In this document: piece by piece, positions 58,430 through 58,554 of the stretch
Numbering within the stretch: position 1 is the first letter of the stretch
Layout: every line of letters starts with the position of its first letter
NCBI GenBank assembly: GCA_043497085.1
Contig: JBIEKI010000023.1
Length of the DNA: 58,554 nucleotides
Strand: one strand, 5' to 3'
DNA from: Thalassobacillus sp043497085
Lineage (GTDB): Bacteria > Bacillota > Bacilli > Bacillales > Halobacillaceae
Made by a program: the position numbers and the translations under genes
The notes under the pieces: model-generated
Database searches by the model: none
The model's input: only the letters and a program-made list of their open reading frames with translations
What the model was told of the DNA's origin: nothing

Positions 58430-58554
58430 ACCGAGTAGGCGTCGCCATTACTGACCACGCCTCTCACAGAGCACACACGTGCGGACCTTCGCATGCGGCT
58501 CTTCCCATATATCTCTTTTAGAGATAACGTTCATCGTAAACAGATAAAAGACTC
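58430..58554 (-). mobile_element. Probable 3' end of a group II intron (continues beyond window)
   Basis: On the minus strand, GAGCCGCATGCG ... CGCACGTGTGTGCTC (58471-58503) resembles domain V: a 33-base hairpin starting with GAGCCG and holding the AGC triad. Next, AGGCGT ... ACGCCT (about 58437-58463) forms a domain VI-like stem and ends in CCTACTCGGTTAT, similar to intron 3' ends. The body, with any reverse transcriptase, would lie right of the window. Pairing in the lower stem is imperfect. Confidence 0.55.

Overview
The window reads as chromosome of a moderately halophilic, endospore-forming member of the Bacillaceae, most like Halobacillus. This is inferred from gene content, not from a marker gene. 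It carries ectoine hydroxylase, a proline-synthesis set in the order reductase-kinase-dehydrogenase (proH-proJ-proA in Halobacillus halophilus), an alpha/beta-type small acid-soluble spore protein, strong AGGAGG ribosome binding sites, GTG/TTG starts and dense Rho-independent terminators. No rRNA, tRNA, CRISPR array or phage module was seen.

Layout. 1-6.5 kb: small hypotheticals, ectD behind a good sigma-B-type promoter, a DCC-family protein, a duplicated MpsC/DUF2294 protein, an intracellular subtilisin, a spore protein with a YozQ-like partner, an oxidoreductase remnant and a degenerate receiver protein. 6.5-13.4 kb: a tightly overlapping seven-gene minus-strand operon that appears to make dTDP-Fuc4NAc, load it on a lipid carrier, flip it and transfer it outside the cell. 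13.5-20.9 kb: glutaminase, bioY-bioB behind a BirA-like operator, proline synthesis genes and a Gly/Tyr-rich small protein. 21-28.9 kb: a PLD-family protein, an amino-acid oxidase / OCD-family reductase / sodium symporter operon, a second sodium symporter behind a SAM-I riboswitch, and a divergent glutamate-family symporter whose 3' region holds a helically phased 8-bp repeat array. 29-35.6 kb: PBP4a-type carboxypeptidase, MBL hydrolase, zinc alcohol dehydrogenase, CPA1 antiporter and a small membrane protein. 35.6-46 kb: glycolate utilisation (glcE-glcF-glcD, an FAH-family gene, a lactate/glycolate permease, malate synthase G and a divergent LysR regulator). 46-47.4 kb: a class D sortase with one LPDTA substrate. 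47.4-54.2 kb: an acetoin dehydrogenase operon with a sigma-54 promoter and its activator AcoR. 54.5-58.3 kb: an ABC-2 exporter with a divergent MarR regulator, and unknowns. The last 130 bases look like the 3' end of a group II intron that continues beyond the window.

Two interspersed non-coding repeat families are present. Family A is about 0.55-0.6 kb, has inverted-repeat ends, and occurs as two full copies and one internally deleted copy. Family B is about 80 bp with two copies. A common theme is salt and envelope physiology: compatible solutes (hydroxyectoine, proline), sodium-coupled transport, and surface decoration. The best candidates for something undescribed are the self-contained Fuc4NAc surface-glycosylation operon, the SAM-riboswitch-controlled sodium symporter, the phased ACTAGACA array and the family A repeat.
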